Numbered from the stretch's first letter, positions 53,978 through 63,067 are shown. The stretch is DNA of 64,000 bases from Pelomonas caseinilytica (GCF_021353235.1 NZ_JAJTWT010000002.1:372001-436000), one strand, 5' to 3'. The notes: generated by a model not told the origin, from the letters alone. Made by a program: numbers and translations.

Positions 53978-54387
53978 CAGGGCTCCACGCAGGCGGCCAG
54001 GGTCACGATGACGTCCAGGCCGGACATCCAGCAGCGGCCGTCCGCGGCCTTGGCGACGGCGACGATGCGCTGGCTGCGCGCCAGCCGCATGCGGGTGCTG
54101 AACTCCGGCCGGGCCACGGCCGGGCCGAAGGCGACTTGCACGACCCCAGGCTCAGGGTTGAGCGGCGTGAACAGGGCCAGGCCCGCGACCGGCTCCGACG
54201 CCTGCACCCGCACGGGCACGGCGTTGCCGTTTTCCACGAGCTCGGCCATCTCGATCTTCAGCGGACCGGCCTCGGGCTCGCGCCCGGCCCAGGCGCGGAT
54301 GGCCGCCTGCATCGCCGCCTCGGTGGCCCGTGCCTCGGGCAGGGCGGCGAAGGCGACCGCCGAGACCAGCAGTTCGCGCCGCCTCAT
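53977..54387 (-). CDS. soxY: SoxY, sulfur-carrier protein with an atypical C-terminal arm
   Basis: The protein has 136 residues. It has a twin-arginine-like start (MRRRELLVSAVAFA) and an immunoglobulin-like domain (GPLKIEMAELVENGNAVPVR, FTPLNPEPGVVQVAF). Normal SoxY ends in the swinging arm GGCGG that carries the sulfur on its Cys. Here the end is TLAACVEP, with Cys133 in the right place but without the flanking glycines. I checked the other frames and no GGCGG is hidden by a frameshift. It could be a special SoxY variant with altered chemistry. Start and stop overlap soxX and soxZ. Confidence 0.83.
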   Translation of the reverse strand: MRRRELLVSAVAFAALPEARATEAAMQAAIRAWAGREPEAGPLKIEMAELVENGNAVPVRVQASEPVAGLALFTPLNPEPGVVQVAFGPAVARPEFSTRMRLARSQRIVAVAKAADGRCWMSGLDVIVTLAACVEP

Positions 54388-54752
54388 GGTGGGGTCAGGG
54401 TGGTGAGATAGGCCACGAGGTCGTCGAGCTGCTGCTCGGTCAGGGCCGGGCGGCCCTGCCAGGCCGGCGCCACGTCGCGCAGGCCTTCGGTCGAGCGGAA
54501 GGGCGGCATGACGGTGGTGGCGTTGAAGCGCCGCATGTCGGCGATGCGCTCGCGCAGGTCCTGGCGTGACAGCCGGGCCGCCGCCGCGTCCAGCGGCGGC
54601 GCAAGGTTGCCCTGGTTGGGGTCGCCCGCCGCCGTCAGCGCGTGGCACAGCAGGCACAGGCTCTGCGTGCGGTCGGCCAGCAGGGCGCGGCCTCGCTCCA
54701 CGTCGCCCGCCTGCGCGCTGGCGGCCAGGGCGAGCGCCAACAGGGCACGCAT
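54384..54752 (-). CDS. soxX: SoxX, monoheme cytochrome c
   Basis: The protein has 122 residues. A short signal peptide ends at SAQAG, followed by DVERGRALLADRTQSLCLLC and His (CLLCH), the single haem site. LRERIADMRRFNATTVMPPF supplies the Met ligand region, and the C-terminal helix LTEQQLDDLVAYLTTL is typical of SoxX. It is the first gene of soxXYZA. Upstream lie the two tandem repeats R2/R3, so its promoter must fall in or near them. Confidence 0.86.
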   Translation of the reverse strand: MRALLALALAASAQAGDVERGRALLADRTQSLCLLCHALTAAGDPNQGNLAPPLDAAAARLSRQDLRERIADMRRFNATTVMPPFRSTEGLRDVAPAWQGRPALTEQQLDDLVAYLTTLTPP

Positions 54753-54788
54753 CAGTTATCCATGGTGCTTGCCACCACCCTCAGCAAA

Positions 54789-55104
54789 TGAAACTTAGAT
54801 ATTGCGGGCCGAGCGCTAGGCTGCCAAGGGCCAGAGGCCCTTGGCCTGTCGTAGGCACAAGCAGTCCGCAGGGACTGCTTGTGTCCGACTCCAGTTCCCG
54901 AGCCGGCCCGCGCTGGCGATGTGCTCGCGGCTCGATGCCGCAAGCATCGCCGCCGCCGCGGGGGCTGAGGCCGGACACGGCAAGTCCTGTGGACTTGTCG
55001 TGCCTGCCGAAGGGCAGCCGCACTGCCGGCTGCGCGGTCTGCAAGACGACCAGACACGCGCCGCGTTCAGCGCGCGGGGCTGGGCCGGGGGCAGTTCCAT
55101 CTCA
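54789..55104 (-). repeat. 3'-end intergenic repeat, copy R2 (expanded)
   Basis: R2 is the same family as R3 and R4. It starts TGAAACTTAGATATTGCGGG and keeps the core GAGCCGGCCCGCGCTGGCGATG and the GACCAGACACGCGCCGCG block. It is interrupted by two extra inserts of about 75-85 bases, each holding its own hairpin (AAGCAGTCC...GGACTGCTT; AAGTCC...GGACTT). It stands in tandem with R3 between soxX and the iorB-like stop. I see no gene in it. Confidence 0.8.
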
Positions 55105-55130
55105 GTTGCTCCACCGCGCGGTGCGCGACC

Positions 55131-55304
55131 CACGACGCATGAAACGGGTGTCTTGCGGGCCGAGCGCTGGGCCGCTCCCGAGCCGGCCCGCGCTGGCGAT
55201 GTGCTTGCGGCTCGATGCCGCAAGCATCGCCGCCCCCGCGGGGGGCGGACCAGACACGCGCCGCGTTCAGCGCGCGGGGCTGGGCCGGGGGCTGTTTCAC
55301 TTCA
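55131..55304 (-). repeat. 3'-end intergenic repeat, copy R3
   Basis: R3 is nearly identical to R4 at 58863-59036. Its left side begins ACGACGCATGAAAC; its right edge ends TTTCACTTCA, whose last bases are the TGA stop of the IorB-like gene (minus strand). It contains a stem from GATGTGCTTGCGGCTCGATG and GCCGCAAGCATC, and a GC-rich CCCCCGCGGGGGG palindrome. Confidence 0.88.
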
Positions 55305-57452
55305 GGCCAAGCTGTGCTTGCGCAGCGGCAGGTCGCGGATGCGCTTGCCGGTGGCCGAGAAGACGGCGTTGAGCACGGCCGGCGCGGCCACGGCGATGGT
55401 GGGCTCGCCCACGCCGCCCCAGAAGCCGCCCGACGGCATGGCGATGGCCTCGACGGCCGGCATGTCGGCCATCTTCATGACCGGGTAGGTGTCGAAGTTC
55501 TGCTGCTCGACGCGCCCGCCCTTGATCGTGATCTCGCCGAACAGCGCCGCCGACAGGCCGTAGACGAAGCTGCCCTCGACCTGGGCGGCGATCTGCTGCG
55601 GGTTGACGGCATGGCCGGGGTCGGTGGCCGCGACGATGCGGTGGATCTTGAGTTCGCCCATGCCGTCTACCGACACCTCGGCACAGGCGGCCACATAACT
55701 GCCGAAGCCCATGATCTGGGCCAGGCCCAGGTGGCGGCCCTTGGCCCTGGGCTTGCCCCATCCGGCCTTGGCCGCGACCGCGTTGAGCACGGCCAGGTGG
55801 CGGGGCGAACCGGCCAGCAGCTCGCGGCGCAGCTCCAGCGGGTCGCGCCCGGCGGCGTGGGCCACCTCGTCAATGAAGCACTCCAGGTAGACGGCGTTCT
55901 GGTTGAGGTTCACGCCGCGCCAGAAGCCGGGCGGCACCGGCGGGTTGCGCATGGCATGGTCGATGAGCAGGTTGGGCACTGCATAACCCAAGGCGCCTTC
56001 GGTGCCGCCGGCATTCAGGCCCTGGAAGACGACCGGGTCCTTGCCGTCCTTGATGCTCTGCGGGAAGAGGCTCGCAAGGATGCTCTGGCCCGAGATGCGC
56101 ATGTGCAGGGCCGTGAGCTTGCCGGCCGCGTCCAGCCCGGCAGTCAGCTTGCACTGCGTGACCGGGTGGTAGCGGCCGTGGGTCATGTCCTCCTCGCGGC
56201 TCCAGATCAGCTTGACCGGTGTGCCCGGCAGCTCGCGCGCGATGGCCACGGCCTGGCGCACCCAGTCGTGCACGGCGCCGCGACGGCCGAAGCCGCCGCC
56301 CAGGTGCAGCTTGTAGACCTCGCAGGCCGAGGGCGGCAGGCCGGCGGCCTCGGCGGTGGCGGCCAGGGCCGCGTCGCCGTTCTGCGTGGGCGTCCAGACC
56401 TCGCAGCGCTCGGGCGTCCAACGCGCCGTGGCGTTCATGACCTCCATGGTGGCGTGGTTCTGGTGGGGCGCGCCATAGACGGCCTCGACCCTCTTGGCCG
56501 CGCCGGCCAGCGCCGCGGCCACGTCGCCCTGGCTGCTGCCGACGGCGGCATCGGCGGCGTCCAGGCCCGCCTTCAGGGTGGCGGCCACGTCGGCACTGCT
56601 CAGGCCTGCGTTGGGGCCCTCGTCCCACACGACGGGCAGGGCTTCGAGCGCGGTCCTCGCCCGCCACCAGGTGTCGGCCACGACGGCCACCGCCGAGTCG
56701 CCCACCTTCACCACCTTCTTCACGCCCGGCCGGCCTTCGATGGCGGCGGCGTCGAAGCTCTTGAGCCGGCCGCCGAAGACGGGGCAGTCCTTGATGGCCG
56801 CGTTGAGCATGCCGGGCAGCTTGAGGTCCATGCCGTAGACCTGCGAGCCGTCGAGCTTGGCGCGGGTGTCCAGCCGCTTCATCGGCCGGCCGGCCAGGCT
56901 CCAGTCCTTGGCGGGCTTGAGGGCGATGTCGGCCGGCGCGGCGAGCTGGGCAGCCTCGGCAGCGAGCTGTCCATAACTGAACTTCTTGCTGCCATGGACA
57001 ACCCAGCCGGCCGCCGTCGAGCACTCCACCACCGACACGTTCCAGCGGTTGGCCGCCGCCTGGATGAGCAGGGCCCGGGCCAGCGCCCCGCCCTTGCGCA
57101 CGTACTCGTGCGACTCGCGGATGCCGCGGCTGCCGCCGGTGCTCATGCTGCCCCAGGCGCGGTTGCGAGCGAGGTTCTGGCCCGGCGTGGGGTACTCGGT
57201 CCTGACCTTGCTCCAGTCGCACTCCAGCTCCTCGGCGACGAGCTGGGCCAGGCCGGTCAGCGTGCCCTGGCCCATCTCCGAGCGGGCGATGCGGATGACG
57301 GTGGTCTCGTCGGGCAGCACCTGCACCCAGGCGTTGAGTTCCGGCGCGGCCTGGGCCTGCGCCAGCCCGGGCACGTGAAAGCCCACCATCAGGCCGCCCG
57401 CCGCGGCCGAGGTGGCGTGCAGGAAAGCGCGCCGGTTCAGGGCGGGGCTCAT
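55302..57452 (-). CDS. iorB: Molybdopterin aldehyde/xanthine-dehydrogenase-family large subunit (IorB-like)
   Basis: The protein has 716 residues. A Tat leader ([15 protein letters not shown]) sends it across the membrane with its partner. Conserved blocks: [80 protein letters not shown], and the near-C-terminal [19 protein letters not shown] containing the catalytic Glu region (GVGEP). This is the isoquinoline 1-oxidoreductase beta subunit type, a periplasmic molybdenum hydroxylase of unknown substrate here. It overlaps the small subunit by ATGA. Confidence 0.88.
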   Translation of the reverse strand: MSPALNRRAFLHATSAAAGGLMVGFHVPGLAQAQAAPELNAWVQVLPDETTVIRIARSEMGQGTLTGLAQLVAEELECDWSKVRTEYPTPGQNLARNRAWGSMSTGGSRGIRESHEYVRKGGALARALLIQAAANRWNVSVVECSTAAGWVVHGSKKFSYGQLAAEAAQLAAPADIALKPAKDWSLAGRPMKRLDTRAKLDGSQVYGMDLKLPGMLNAAIKDCPVFGGRLKSFDAAAIEGRPGVKKVVKVGDSAVAVVADTWWRARTALEALPVVWDEGPNAGLSSADVAATLKAGLDAADAAVGSSQGDVAAALAGAAKRVEAVYGAPHQNHATMEVMNATARWTPERCEVWTPTQNGDAALAATAEAAGLPPSACEVYKLHLGGGFGRRGAVHDWVRQAVAIARELPGTPVKLIWSREEDMTHGRYHPVTQCKLTAGLDAAGKLTALHMRISGQSILASLFPQSIKDGKDPVVFQGLNAGGTEGALGYAVPNLLIDHAMRNPPVPPGFWRGVNLNQNAVYLECFIDEVAHAAGRDPLELRRELLAGSPRHLAVLNAVAAKAGWGKPRAKGRHLGLAQIMGFGSYVAACAEVSVDGMGELKIHRIVAATDPGHAVNPQQIAAQVEGSFVYGLSAALFGEITIKGGRVEQQNFDTYPVMKMADMPAVEAIAMPSGGFWGGVGEPTIAVAAPAVLNAVFSATGKRIRDLPLRKHSLA

Positions 57453-57943
57453 GCCTGGCCTCCCTCGATGACGATGGGAATCTGCTTGCGCGCCAACTGT
57501 CCGGCGGCGAGGTGGATGGCGGCGCGCACGCGGTTGTAGGTGCCGCAGCGGCAGATGTTGGTCATGGCGGCGTCGATGTCGGCGTCGGTCGGCCTGGGCT
57601 TGTCCTTGAGCAGGGCCGCCGCGGCCATGAGCATGCCGCTCTGGCAAAAGCCGCACTGCGGCACGTCGAGGGCGTCCCAGGCCTTCTGCAGCGGATGCGA
57701 GGCGCCGGGGGCCAGGCCCTCGATGGTGGTGATCTTCTGCGCCGGGGTCACGGCCGAAGCCGGCATCACGCAGCTGCGCACGGCCGCGCCGTCGATGTGC
57801 ACCGTGCAGGCGCCGCACTGGGCGACGCCGCAGCCGTACTTGGTGCCCGTGAGGCCGAGCTGCTCGCGCAGCACCCAGAGCAGCGGGGTGTCGGCTTCCG
57901 CCTCGAACTGCACCCGCTTGCCGTTGACCGTCAATTCCGCCAT
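57449..57943 (-). CDS. iorA: (2Fe-2S) small subunit of the IorAB-like oxidoreductase
   Basis: The protein has 164 residues. The plant-type ferredoxin cluster motif [15 protein letters not shown] near the N-terminus and the second cluster motif [13 protein letters not shown] with [13 protein letters not shown] in the C-terminal domain are complete. It carries electrons from the molybdenum subunit to an acceptor, often a cytochrome c, but no such gene is adjacent. Gene order small-large with a four-base overlap is as in known iorAB pairs. There is no own signal sequence; it would be exported with the large subunit. Confidence 0.93.
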   Translation of the reverse strand: MAELTVNGKRVQFEAEADTPLLWVLREQLGLTGTKYGCGVAQCGACTVHIDGAAVRSCVMPASAVTPAQKITTIEGLAPGASHPLQKAWDALDVPQCGFCQSGMLMAAAALLKDKPRPTDADIDAAMTNICRCGTYNRVRAAIHLAAGQLARKQIPIVIEGGQA

Positions 57944-58006
57944 GCCTGTCGCTCCCGTTCCGCCAACGATGGCGGGCGGCAGCCTAGCAGGCTCTCTGCC
58001 GCTCTG

Positions 58007-58828
58007 TCACGCCGTCAGCAGGCCGGCCTCGCGCAACACGTCGTTGAAGCGCTGCGGCGCCTCCAGCGACGGCAGGTGGGCCGCGCCCCGCAGCCGCCAG
58101 GCCTGCGCGCCGGGCAGGCGCTGCGCCATCTGCTCGCAGCGCTCGACGAGATGCGGCAGGTCCAGGTCGCCCCACACCAGCCGCACCGGCCCTGGCAGAG
58201 CCTCCAGCCTTGGCCAGGCCGGCGGCGCGTCGACGAGATCGCCGGCAAGCGGCGAGCGCAAGGCGCGGCCGTTCATGTCCAGGAAGAGCGCACGCGCGGC
58301 GCCTGCAACGCGGCCTTCGGGCGCCGCCGGCCCGTCCAGCCAGAGCCGGGCTTCGAGGCGGTTGACTTCGTCCAGGTCGCCGGCCTGCTCCGCGGCCTCG
58401 ATGGCGTCGGCGAGGCCTTGCACCTGGGCGTCCAGGTCTGGCGTGGGCGCACCGGTCACCGCGGGAGCGACCAGGGTCAGGCCGGCCACGCGGTCAGGGT
58501 GGGCCAGGGCGAAGTCGATGGCCAGCCGCCCACCCTGCGAGCAGCCGACCAGCTCCACGTGCGGCAGCGCCAGGGCATCGAGCACGGCGAGCAGGTCGGC
58601 CGCCATCGCGTGCGGCCGGGCGGCGAGCACGCACGTCTGCCCGAAGCCGCGCCGGTCCATGCGCAGGGCCGAACGCTGTCCCGCGGCGGCGGCCATGGCG
58701 CCGTCCCACAGCCGCCCGTCGGACACGCCGGCATGCAGGAAGGCGAGCGGCGGCCGGCCGTCGGCGTGGGGGCGGTATTCGACGGCCAGCTCGGCGCCGT
58801 CGACGGGGATCCAGTGGGTGATCTGCAT
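58007..58828 (-). CDS. Alpha/beta hydrolase
   Basis: The protein has 273 residues from MQITHWIPVDGAELAVEYRP (ATG 58828). The oxyanion-hole segment LAFLHAGVSDGRLWDGAM, the nucleophile elbow ELVGCSQGGRLAI (Ser in GCSQGG), an Asp in VWGDLDLPH and His in LRGAAHLPSLEAP give a complete catalytic triad. It could be an esterase, a lactonase or a haloperoxidase-like enzyme; the substrate is not predictable. It is on the same strand as iorAB, 63 bases upstream, and likely in the same operon. Confidence 0.85.
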   Translation of the reverse strand: MQITHWIPVDGAELAVEYRPHADGRPPLAFLHAGVSDGRLWDGAMAAAAGQRSALRMDRRGFGQTCVLAARPHAMAADLLAVLDALALPHVELVGCSQGGRLAIDFALAHPDRVAGLTLVAPAVTGAPTPDLDAQVQGLADAIEAAEQAGDLDEVNRLEARLWLDGPAAPEGRVAGAARALFLDMNGRALRSPLAGDLVDAPPAWPRLEALPGPVRLVWGDLDLPHLVERCEQMAQRLPGAQAWRLRGAAHLPSLEAPQRFNDVLREAGLLTA

Positions 58829-58862
58829 GGCTTCAGTTGTCCGTTCCGTGTTCACGGCACGC

Positions 58863-59036
58863 ACGACGCATGAAACGAGTGTCTTGCGGGCCGAGCGCTG
58901 GGCCGCTCCCGAGCCGGCCCGCGCTGGCGATGTGCTTGCGGCTCGATGCCGCAAGCATCGCCGCCCCCTCGGGGGGCGGACCAGACACGCGCCGCGTTCA
59001 GCGCGCGGGGTTGGGCCGGGGGCCGTTTCACTTCAG
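58863..59036 (-). repeat. 3'-end intergenic repeat, copy R4
   Basis: R4 is close to identical to R3, with only a few single-base changes (for example TCGGGG in place of GCGGGG in the GC palindrome). Its edge TTCA provides the TGA stop of the KdpE-like regulator gene. The orientation again follows the gene. Confidence 0.88.
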
Positions 59037-59719
59037 CTCGGCTCTGCGATGCGATAGCCCACCCCGGGCTCGGTCAGCAGCACGCAGGGCTCGGCGGGGT
59101 CCGCCTCGAGCTTGGCGCGCAACTGGGCCATGTACAGGCGCAGGTAGTGGGTCTGCTCGGTGGCGTCGGCCCCCCAGACGTCGGCCAGCAGGCGGCGGTG
59201 CGTGACCACCTGGCCGGCCTGGCGCACGAGGCGGGCGAGCAGCTTGAACTCGGTGGGGGTGAGATGGACGTCGGCGCCCTCGCGCCTCACACGGTGGGCG
59301 GCGAGGTCGACCTCAAGCCCGGCGCGGCGGTACAGGGTGACGGCCGGCTGGGCGACCGTGCCGCGGTGGCGCAGGGCCACGCGCAGCCGGGCCAGCAGCT
59401 CGCCAATGCCGAAGGGCTTGACGAGGTAGTCGTCGGCGCCAGCATCGAGCAGGCGGATCTTCTGGCCCTCCACCTGGCGGGCGGAGATGACGATGAGGGG
59501 CGTGGCACGGTCGCGGCGCAGGGCCCGCAGCAGCTCCTCGCCGTCGCCATCGGGCAGGCCGAGGTCGAGCAGCACGGCGTCCAGCGCGCCGGCATGCGCG
59601 AGCTGGGCCATGGCGTCGGCCAGGCTCGCGGCCGTCAGCACCTCGTAGCCCTCCACGGCCAGGGCCTCGCGCAGGGTCACTCGCAGTTCGCGGTCGTCTT
59701 CGACGAGCAGCAGCCTCAC
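59033..59719 (-). CDS. OmpR/KdpE-like response regulator
   Basis: The protein has 228 residues from a GTG at 59719 that overlaps the kinase stop (GTGA). The receiver domain has LLVEDDRELR, DAVLLDLGLPDGDG with the phosphoacceptor Asp, SARQ and Lys in DYLVKPFG. The C-terminal winged helix (HLTPTEFKLLARLVRQAGQV, THYLRLYMAQLRAKLEADP) is KdpE-like, and EPGVGYRI is the usual wing. No kdpFABC genes are in the window. Its stop coincides with repeat R4. Confidence 0.88.
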   Translation of the reverse strand: MRLLLVEDDRELRVTLREALAVEGYEVLTAASLADAMAQLAHAGALDAVLLDLGLPDGDGEELLRALRRDRATPLIVISARQVEGQKIRLLDAGADDYLVKPFGIGELLARLRVALRHRGTVAQPAVTLYRRAGLEVDLAAHRVRREGADVHLTPTEFKLLARLVRQAGQVVTHRRLLADVWGADATEQTHYLRLYMAQLRAKLEADPAEPCVLLTEPGVGYRIAEPS

Positions 59720-60996
59720 GCCACCTCCGGCATCTCGGGCGCGGCGCGCAGGGGCAGGCGGCACTCGAAGCTGCAGCCGCCATGGCCGCGCGGTCGCATG
59801 GACAGCTCGCCGCCATGCACCTCCGCGATGGCCCGGCACACGGCCAGGCCCACGCCGGCCCCGGGCGGGCGCTGGGCGTAGGCGGCGAGGTCGCCGCGCT
59901 GGAAGGCGTCGAAGACGCGCTCGCGCCAGGCCGGCTCGATGCCGGGGCCGCGGTCGCGCACGGCGACGAGGACCTGCTGGCCGGCGGGGCGCACCAGGAC
60001 TTCGACCGGCGCGGCGGCGGGGCTGTACTTGAGGGCGTTGTCGATGAGGTTGTCCAGCAGTTGTGACATCAGGGCCGCATCACACCACAGCAGCGGCAGC
60101 GCCGGTGCCACGCGCGCCTTGACGCGCGCACCGTCGGGCCGGCGGCGCACGCGCCGCAGCGCCGCCCCGACGATCTCCTCGGCCGATTCCCAGTCGCAGC
60201 GCAGGGCCACGCCGGGTGCACCGAGCCGGGCCAGTTGCAGGGTGTTGTCGGTGAGGCGCACGAGGCGGGCGGTCTCGTCAACGATGCGGCCGGCCAGCTC
60301 CCCGCGCTGGGCCACCGTGAGCCGCTCGCCCTGGGCCTGCAGCGCGGACGCCGAACCCATGATGGTGGCCAGCGGCGTGCGGTAGTCGTGGGAAATGGCG
60401 GCGAGCAGGGCGTTGCGGGTGGACTGGGTCTGGGCCAGCTCGCCCGCCCGCCGGGCTTCGTCCTGGGCCAGGCGGCGCTGCAGGGCCAGGCCCATCTGGT
60501 CGCACAGGGCCTGGGCGTGGGCGAGGTGGTCGGGCGGCAGGGCCGCCGTGCCCAGGCCGCGCAGGGTGACGGCGCCGAGGGCGGCGTCGCGCCCGCGCAG
60601 CGGCAGGTAGAGGTCGGGTTCGCCGGCATGGTGGGCGGTGCCGGGGCCCAACGCCCGGCCGGCGTCGGCACAGAGTTGCAGGCCGGCCAGGGCGTTGGCG
60701 TCGGGGTCGCCGATGACCACGTCCTGCGCGCCCGGCCCGGGCCGCAGCAGGGCGGCCACGGGCAGGCCGGTCAGCGTGGCCAGGGCCTGCAGCAGCTCGT
60801 GGACGTGGACTTCGGGCCGATCGGCGTCGCGCATCAGGTCGCCGAACTCGCGCAGGGCCCGCTCCAGCCGGGCCGCCCGCTGCGCCGCGCGCAGGCCGCG
60901 CCAGGCGCGACGCAGCTTCCAGCCCACCCAGGCCAGGGCCATCAACGAGCCGGTGGCGATCCAGGGCAGGAACTGGACGAGGGGACGGGGCAGCAT
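59716..60996 (-). CDS. KdpD-like sensor histidine kinase, truncated form
   Basis: The protein has 426 residues. One hydrophobic segment lies near the N-terminus (LVQFLPWIATGSLMALAWVG). A GAF-like region (about 70-190) is followed by the H-box AAISHDYRTPLATIMGSASA, and HATPase blocks (NLIDNALKYSP, DRGPGIEP, GVGLAVCRAIAEVHGG) complete the kinase. The H-box wording is that of KdpD. However, the KdpD cytoplasmic N-terminal domain with its ATP/USP motifs and the four-helix membrane core are absent. The signal is therefore probably not the classical K+/turgor signal. Confidence 0.85.
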   Translation of the reverse strand: MLPRPLVQFLPWIATGSLMALAWVGWKLRRAWRGLRAAQRAARLERALREFGDLMRDADRPEVHVHELLQALATLTGLPVAALLRPGPGAQDVVIGDPDANALAGLQLCADAGRALGPGTAHHAGEPDLYLPLRGRDAALGAVTLRGLGTAALPPDHLAHAQALCDQMGLALQRRLAQDEARRAGELAQTQSTRNALLAAISHDYRTPLATIMGSASALQAQGERLTVAQRGELAGRIVDETARLVRLTDNTLQLARLGAPGVALRCDWESAEEIVGAALRRVRRRPDGARVKARVAPALPLLWCDAALMSQLLDNLIDNALKYSPAAAPVEVLVRPAGQQVLVAVRDRGPGIEPAWRERVFDAFQRGDLAAYAQRPPGAGVGLAVCRAIAEVHGGELSMRPRGHGGCSFECRLPLRAAPEMPEVA

Positions 60997-61009
60997 GGGG
61001 GCGCCCAGT

Positions 61010-63067
61010 TTAGGGGGCCCCCACGACGTCGGTCAGCACCGGCGCGGGCCGGGCGATACGGTCCTTGACCAGCCCGGCCAGCAGCACGTCGACCAGGGTG
61101 CCGCCCCCCTGCCCGGCCGCCTGGCCCACCAGCACCTCGGGCACGAGCTTGACGCCCGCGCCGGCCAGGGCCTGGGCCACCTGCACGATGGCGTAGTTGC
61201 CGGACTCCATGGAGTCGATCTTCTGGCGGATGACGGCCGCCTCGGCCTCGCCGATGGCCAGCGTGCGGCCGGCCTCGGCCTGGCCGGTCACGCGGGTGAC
61301 CTCGGCGTCGGCCTCGGCGGTGATCTTCTTGGAGCGCGCCGCGCCGTCGGCCGTCTTGACCGCGGCCTGGGCGCTGAACTCGGCGATGGCCACCTTGCGC
61401 TCGGCGTCGACGACCTGAGCCTGGGTGCGTGCCAGGGCCGTGGCCTGCTCGAGCTGCTGGCGCACGCCCTGGGCCTCCATCTGCGTGGTGAAGGTGACCT
61501 TCTCCTGCTCGGCGAGCTTGCGGTCGGTCAGGGTCTTCATCAGCTCGGCGGGCGGCACGATGTCGCCGATCAGCGTTTCCACGGCGCCCACGTCGTAGGC
61601 CCTGAGGGCCGCGGCGATGGCGGCCTTGGCCTCGGCCTGGCGCTCGCTGCGCTTCTTCAGGAAGTCGATGACGTCGGAGTTCTGCGCGGCGTTGCGGAAG
61701 TAGTTGCCGATGGTGGGCTCCAGCACCTGGGTGACCAGGGCCTCCATGCTGCCGAAGCGGGCGATGACCTTGGGCGCGTCGTTGCGCGGGATGTGGATGA
61801 TCTGGCTCACGTCGAGGTTGAAGGTGAAGCCGTCGGCCGAGCGCACGGTGATGGTGGACAGGTTGGCGTCGAGCTTGTGGGCCTCCGTCTTGCCGGTGGC
61901 CCAGTTCAGCACGACGTTGGCCGTCGGCACGATGCGCACCTTGTGGGTGTAGGTGTTGATGGCGTATTTGCCGGGGTCGAGCACGTCCACCCACACGCCC
62001 TTCTCGCCGCGGCGGACCATGTTGGCGTGGCGGAAGCCCTCGCCGGTCACGTCCTCGCCGGCCCGGCCGACGAAGGCGACGACCACGCCGACGGAGGCGA
62101 TGGGCACCTCGGTCATGGCGATGATCTCCACGGTGGCGAACATCGGGTTGATGAAGTAGCGGCCGGCCAGCAGCACCTGCTCCTGCAGGCCCTTGGTGCC
62201 GCCGGCATCGACGAAGGCCTGCGGGTCCTGGAAGAGGTTGTGGCCGGGCACCTCGGGGCCGGCGATCTCGCCCGTGGGCAGCGAGGCGCCTTCGCGCGTG
62301 GTGACGATGCCGACCTGGTTGTCGGGCACGTCCGTCACTGGCACCTGCACGACCTTGAAGAGGCTGGGGTTGATGCGGTACTTGCCTTGCGGAATGACGG
62401 TCATCTGCGGGCCGCGCTCGCCGCCACCCGCCATGAAGGCGCGGGCGTCCTGGAAGCTGTCGCAGGCCACGGCGCGGCCGATGACGCGGCCACCGGCCAG
62501 GGGCCGGCCGTCGCGGGCCTCGACGATGCCGATCTTGCCGGGCTCGATGACGGTCATGCGCTCCAGGTGCACGGTGAAGAGCAGCGTGTTGATGCGCCAG
62601 GCGCCGGGCGGCACGACGCTCATCTGCAGGCCGCGCTCGCCGCCGGCGAGGAAGGCGCGGGCGTCCTGGAAGTTGTCGCAGTCGACATGGCGGGCCAGCA
62701 CGCGGCCGTCGGGCAGGGGCAGGCCGTCGCAGGCCTCGACGATGCCGATGGCGTCGTCCGGCACGATGGTGAACTTGACGAGCTCGACCTGGTATTGCCA
62801 CGGCCACAGGCCCAGGTGCAGGCCGGGGGCGAGGGTGTCGGCCTGCAGGCCGGCCTCGCCGAACAGCGCGACGATGCGGCCGGGCGGCAGTTCGCGGTGG
62901 CGGCCGAAGAGGACGAACTTCTTGGTGACCGTGCCGATGGAGTCGTCGGGCACGATGACGAAGCCGAATAGCCGCAGCACGCGGCGGTGCATGACCAGGG
63001 CAAGCAGCAGAGCCACGGCCAGCGCGGCGAGCCAGGGATGGTCGGACGGGAAGTACAGGGCGTTCAT
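61010..63067 (-). CDS. SPFH/band-7 (flotillin-like) protein with tandem N-terminal beta units
   Basis: The protein has 685 residues from ATG 63067; a GTG ten codons upstream is possible. After a membrane helix (about 12-27) come four related beta-rich units at about 36-100, 102-166, 174-239 and 246-312, each with a DDxIGIV/DGxPL-type start; the second and third share NFQDARAF/SFQDARAF. A band-7 domain follows (VRSADGFTFNLDVSQIIHIP). A long Ala/Glu-rich coiled coil (about 515-625) ends in a helical tail. Flotillin-like proteins build membrane microdomains. The gene stands alone but is close to the KdpDE-like pair. Confidence 0.85.
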   Translation of the reverse strand: MNALYFPSDHPWLAALAVALLLALVMHRRVLRLFGFVIVPDDSIGTVTKKFVLFGRHRELPPGRIVALFGEAGLQADTLAPGLHLGLWPWQYQVELVKFTIVPDDAIGIVEACDGLPLPDGRVLARHVDCDNFQDARAFLAGGERGLQMSVVPPGAWRINTLLFTVHLERMTVIEPGKIGIVEARDGRPLAGGRVIGRAVACDSFQDARAFMAGGGERGPQMTVIPQGKYRINPSLFKVVQVPVTDVPDNQVGIVTTREGASLPTGEIAGPEVPGHNLFQDPQAFVDAGGTKGLQEQVLLAGRYFINPMFATVEIIAMTEVPIASVGVVVAFVGRAGEDVTGEGFRHANMVRRGEKGVWVDVLDPGKYAINTYTHKVRIVPTANVVLNWATGKTEAHKLDANLSTITVRSADGFTFNLDVSQIIHIPRNDAPKVIARFGSMEALVTQVLEPTIGNYFRNAAQNSDVIDFLKKRSERQAEAKAAIAAALRAYDVGAVETLIGDIVPPAELMKTLTDRKLAEQEKVTFTTQMEAQGVRQQLEQATALARTQAQVVDAERKVAIAEFSAQAAVKTADGAARSKKITAEADAEVTRVTGQAEAGRTLAIGEAEAAVIRQKIDSMESGNYAIVQVAQALAGAGVKLVPEVLVGQAAGQGGGTLVDVLLAGLVKDRIARPAPVLTDVVGAP

